DNA from: Sphingomonas bacterium
Lineage (GTDB): Bacteria > Pseudomonadota > Alphaproteobacteria > Sphingomonadales > Sphingomonadaceae
Direction of reading: 5' to 3'
DNA length: 64,000 nucleotides
NCBI RefSeq assembly: GCF_028289855.1
Contig: NZ_JAQGKZ010000100.1
Span: forward strand, 45,275-109,274
Shown: piece after piece, positions 62,501-64,000 of the stretch
Position numbering within the stretch: the stretch's first letter is position 1
How the letters are laid out: every line of letters begins with the position of its first letter
Position numbers and translations under genes: made by a program
Notes under the pieces: model-generated
Seen by the model: the letters and a program-made list of their open reading frames with translations, nothing else
What the model was told of the DNA's origin: nothing
Databases searched by the model: none

Positions 62501-62632
62501 GGTACCGACACGCAACGTCCGTTCGCACTCGTCATCGTCAGCGGCCTTTTTGCGTGTTTGCTGATAATCGTCTTCCTGATGCCCGCGCTTTACACCCTTG
62601 TCGCGAAAGAGAACGATCGCCTCGAAGTTTGA
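59513..62632 (+). CDS. RND efflux pump, heavy-metal (HME) family
   Basis: A 1039-residue inner-membrane proton-driven pump of the CzcA/CusA type. TM1 near residues 29-44 leads to WPGHAAEEVERQITVPIENGMNGI. The HME signature in TM4 is IDFGILVDAAVIMVEN with Asp407, Asp413 and Glu420, matching the proton-relay acids of CzcA, with VDAA instead of VDGA. Two long periplasmic loops and the second half (ASRSQLMGIVPITLLLIFLLLF...) are complete. Likely exports divalent metals such as Co, Zn or Ni; the ion cannot be named from sequence. Confidence 0.92.
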   Translation: MSGDPSAPLSTGSSFINRIVAISLEQRILVLLLAVILIGAGVRAWTRLPVDAYPDLSPPSVEIITQWPGHAAEEVERQITVPIENGMNGIPKQNVIRSVSLYGLSDVVITLDQNADRNFGRQQVFDRIGDLDLPAGVKPSVSPLTSPSGLIYRYTLQSPDRSPTELKTFEDWIVEPQYSSVAGVADDSGFGGGSLQYQVLLDQFRLAGAGLSAQQVESALAANNGNGGGGFYSQGGQFYYVRGLGQLKTLEEIGNVVVAVHDGVPTLVKDVGRVTLGIAPRLGQFGIGKQDDAVEGVIMLRTGEKTQDVLKRVEAKTRDLNENVLPKDVKVVPFYDRSDLVHETVVTVEGNLLRGMLLVVAILIFFLYDVRAGLIVAVTIPLSLLFAFMCLDLQSASANLLSIGAIDFGILVDAAVIMVENIYRRLAERDEASPGVIEVIRDAAAEVDRPLFYSVVVIGVSFLPIYVLSGPSGVLFKPMADTMIFALIGSLIVTLTLLPVMCSWLMRRGVRERRNAIFERIRSSYTRGLDHCLARPRRTVIVSGVVLCASLLLALFTGAEFMPHLDEGALWVRATMPYTVSFDESAKIVPKVRAILASFPEVTTVASEHGRPDDGTDATGFFNAEFYVGLKPYAQWTGAYHSKSELIAAIDKKLESFPGISFNYTQPAEDAVDEAETGLKSALAVKVFGPDLDTLQAKGKAIKAVLERVRGIGDVTLVQELGQPSLNIQIDRAKIARYGINVDDINGLIQTAIGGDVATQVVQREKQFDLLVRLDGKYRDDPVAIGNILVATPGGQHLPLKELADISVQSGASFIYREDNSRFIGVQFSVEGRDLAGAVKDAMGQVAAKVPVQRGFRLDWGGEYKDYTASRSQLMGIVPITLLLIFLLLFMLYRNFKFPAITLAGVMMSAPVGGILALWLTGTPFSVSSGIGFLALFGVSVQTALVYISYVNELRLTGVSLQGAIREAAILRLRPIMMTALVAALGLLPAALASGVGTDTQRPFALVIVSGLFACLLIIVFLMPALYTLVAKENDRLEV

Positions 62633-62776
62633 TGGCGCAGATGCACTGTCGCTGTCGCCGGCTTTGACGTCCCGATCGGCCGCATGCATACTTGAAGTCG
62701 ATCGGGCCCTACTCCTCGCTCGAGTGTTTGCATGGGAGCCCACGTAGGACTGCGCACGCCCCAAGGGGCAGGTATG

Positions 62777-62983
62777 CTACCTCGTCGGGTTTTTTCCCCA
62801 AGAACTCGGGCCCGCAAAATGACGCCACGGACGTCGCTCGGATGGTAACGTGATGTGGAGCGTTAGGACTCTGCTTCGGACGGAGTCGAGTGTTCGCTCC
62901 ATTTTTTTAGCAATCTCACTTGGAAGCTCGCGCCGCGCTACATGACGACGAAGATCATCATCTTCCTCGGGCGTCCAGCGCAT
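62777..62983 (-). CDS. Small Myb/SANT-like DNA-binding protein
   Basis: A 68-residue protein starting MRWTPEEDDDLRRHVARREL and continuing SEIAKKMERTLDSVRSR, which fits a single SANT/Myb-like helix-turn-helix with Trp at the first conserved position. ATG at 62983 behind AAAGAG is preferred to a TTG at 63031. Single-repeat proteins of this type occur in sphingomonads; role unknown. Confidence 0.6.
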   Translation of the reverse strand: MRWTPEEDDDLRRHVARRELPSEIAKKMERTLDSVRSRVLTLHITLPSERRPWRHFAGPSSWGKNPTR

Positions 62984-63606
62984 GCCGCTCTTTTTTGGAA
63001 TGAGGTCCAACCTTCCGCCCGTTGCTGTCAAAGCGCGCTTGGGTCGCGTGCGACCGCACGCTAATCAGTTTGTGGTACCTCTGACAATAAGCGCTGACGC
63101 AATCCGCTGCTCCCTGCTTGTCTGGTTCCGGCAACCAAAGGCTGCCCCGCGGCAAACGGCCCAATGGATGCAGACTGATAATGTCGCTTATGTCGAGCGG
63201 CCGCTATTGGTGCTTCCCGCACGCTCATGCGCGCGCGGCGCCATTGCTTCGAAAAAATCGAATGATCCGATTCCGCCCTGGAGATCATTGAAGATGATGC
63301 CGCCGCCGACCGCTACGACGGTCGACGTAAAGCCTGCCTTCAAGATAGCGCCGCGCCACGGCTAATTTGATTACCTGGAATCCGCGGAATTGCGGGAGCA
63401 GTCCCTCCATTGCCGAACTATACCAAGCGTCGTCCCTGTGCGGTGCCGGCCTCCGACCACCGCCGTCCGATGCTCCGCACCGTCCAGACTTGACTATTAG
63501 TTGGTTTCGGCTTCGTATCGATCGGATAGCCGCCAAGAGCGCCGCCGGGTGATACTCGACTGATTACACTGGAAGCGAATTCTCGACCCACAAGGAGGGG
63601 CAAATT
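62984..63606. other. Gene-poor stretch before the repeat-protein gene
   Basis: No frame here shows convincing coding features. Several short open frames overlap on both strands, as expected from GC-rich DNA. A strong AAGGAGG site for the next gene lies at 63592-63598. Confidence 0.5.
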
Positions 63607-64000
63607 ATGGCCGGAAATCAGTTGGAGCGCGATAGGATCTACAACGAAGCTCTTGCCCAAGGGCAATCGCCAGCGGCTGCTTCCGAACTAGTAAGAGAAT
63701 ACGACAATGCGATGGCTCCACGCACAGGGGGAACACAAAGCGAAAGGGACCAGATTTACCGCGAGGCCACTCGCGAAGGCCAGTCGACTGCTCAGGCGAC
63801 CGAGCTAGTGCGTGAGTACGATCACGCGATGGGCAGCGGCCCGGAACCTGGTAGAAGTCAGGAGGAGCGTGATCGCATCTATCGAGAAGCCATTGCCGAG
63901 GGCCAGTCGCCCGCCGCGGCGGGCGAGCTAGTTTCCCAATACGATCACCCAGTCGATCCGCCTAGCCAGCCACCCGAGGTGCCTCCTCCTCCCCCAGTCC
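63607..64000 (+). CDS. Tandem-repeat protein with Pro-rich tail (partial, runs off window)
   Basis: An open frame to the window end, at least 131 residues, behind a perfect AAGGAGG site 8 bases upstream. Three near-identical 32-residue units lie at residues 5-36, 44-75 and 85-116, each with the pattern ERDxIYxEAxxxGQSxAxAxELVxxYD. Short Gly/Pro/Thr-rich linkers of 7 and 9 residues separate them. A Pro-rich segment (residues 117-131) follows. The unit looks like a two-helix module. No signal peptide. I do not recognise the family. Confidence 0.75.
   Translation, partial: MAGNQLERDRIYNEALAQGQSPAAASELVREYDNAMAPRTGGTQSERDQIYREATREGQSTAQATELVREYDHAMGSGPEPGRSQEERDRIYREAIAEGQSPAAAGELVSQYDHPVDPPSQPPEVPPPPPV

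Noticed and set aside
60701..62764. 687-codon open frame antisense to the RND pump gene
   Set aside because: Asp/Arg/His-rich composition typical of antisense to a membrane protein; the pump frame is complete and motif-bearing.
63261..63365. Possible frameshifted small gene with a coding-like stretch ALEIIEDDAAADRYDG near 63280
   Set aside because: A stop precedes it in frame and a start would need a base deletion; no homology or coupling to support it.

Overview
The window looks like chromosomal DNA of an alphaproteobacterium in the Sphingomonadales, most likely Sphingomonas or a close relative. This is inferred from high GC, from TonB-dependent receptors of the Xanthomonas/Caulobacter type, and from families common there (DUF6481, SapC, DUF6445, and flavin halogenases next to receptors). 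No rRNA, tRNA, CRISPR array or intact insertion sequence was seen.

Layout. 0-17 kb is ordinary chromosome: the 3' end of gltB, small oxidoreductases, a GST, a CsaA-like protein, a DUF72 protein, aminopeptidase N, an M28 peptidase, an EamA exporter, threonine aldolase, a class A penicillin-binding protein, an FMN reductase, a GH130-like protein and a lipase. 17-52 kb is one large glycan-utilisation region. Its left half (17.2-34.4 kb) has a secreted serine hydrolase, a GH16 endo-glucanase, a DUF6445 protein, a Tat-exported beta-helix protein, an MFS carrier, a GH3 beta-glucosidase, a TonB-dependent receptor, and an operon of halogenase, SapC, cupin-like oxygenase, second halogenase and LacI regulator. 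A proton antiporter and porin operon and a toxin-antitoxin pair follow. Its right half (38-51.9 kb) has a third halogenase, a second LacI regulator, a sugar MFS carrier, a second receptor, a fourth halogenase, a degenerate fifth halogenase-like protein, a second cupin-like protein and a GH97 glucosidase. Logically the left half fits a beta-glucan (laminarin-like) diet and the right half an alpha-glucan diet.

52-56.6 kb is an accessory island: an unusual non-coding block with palindromes and CAGGG boxes repeated every 21-22 bp, a divergent HTH/ImmA pair facing a ParB-methyltransferase and a DUF5681 protein, then a STAS-like protein with a coupled 50-residue protein. 56.9-62.6 kb encodes a complete heavy-metal-type RND efflux system (outer-membrane factor, adaptor, pump). 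The right end holds a small Myb-like protein and the start of a striking tandem-repeat protein that runs off the window.

How the genes work together (inference). Receptors import oligosaccharides cut outside the cell, periplasmic GH3 and GH97 enzymes finish them, MFS carriers take up the sugars, and LacI regulators gate expression through TTGnGAACGTTCnCAA-type operators seen at four places. The halogenase/SapC/cupin-like genes are translationally coupled to this machinery, but their substrate is unknown. They are the best candidate here for an undescribed system. One halogenase paralogue has lost the FAD motif and catalytic lysine but is still in frame in the operon.
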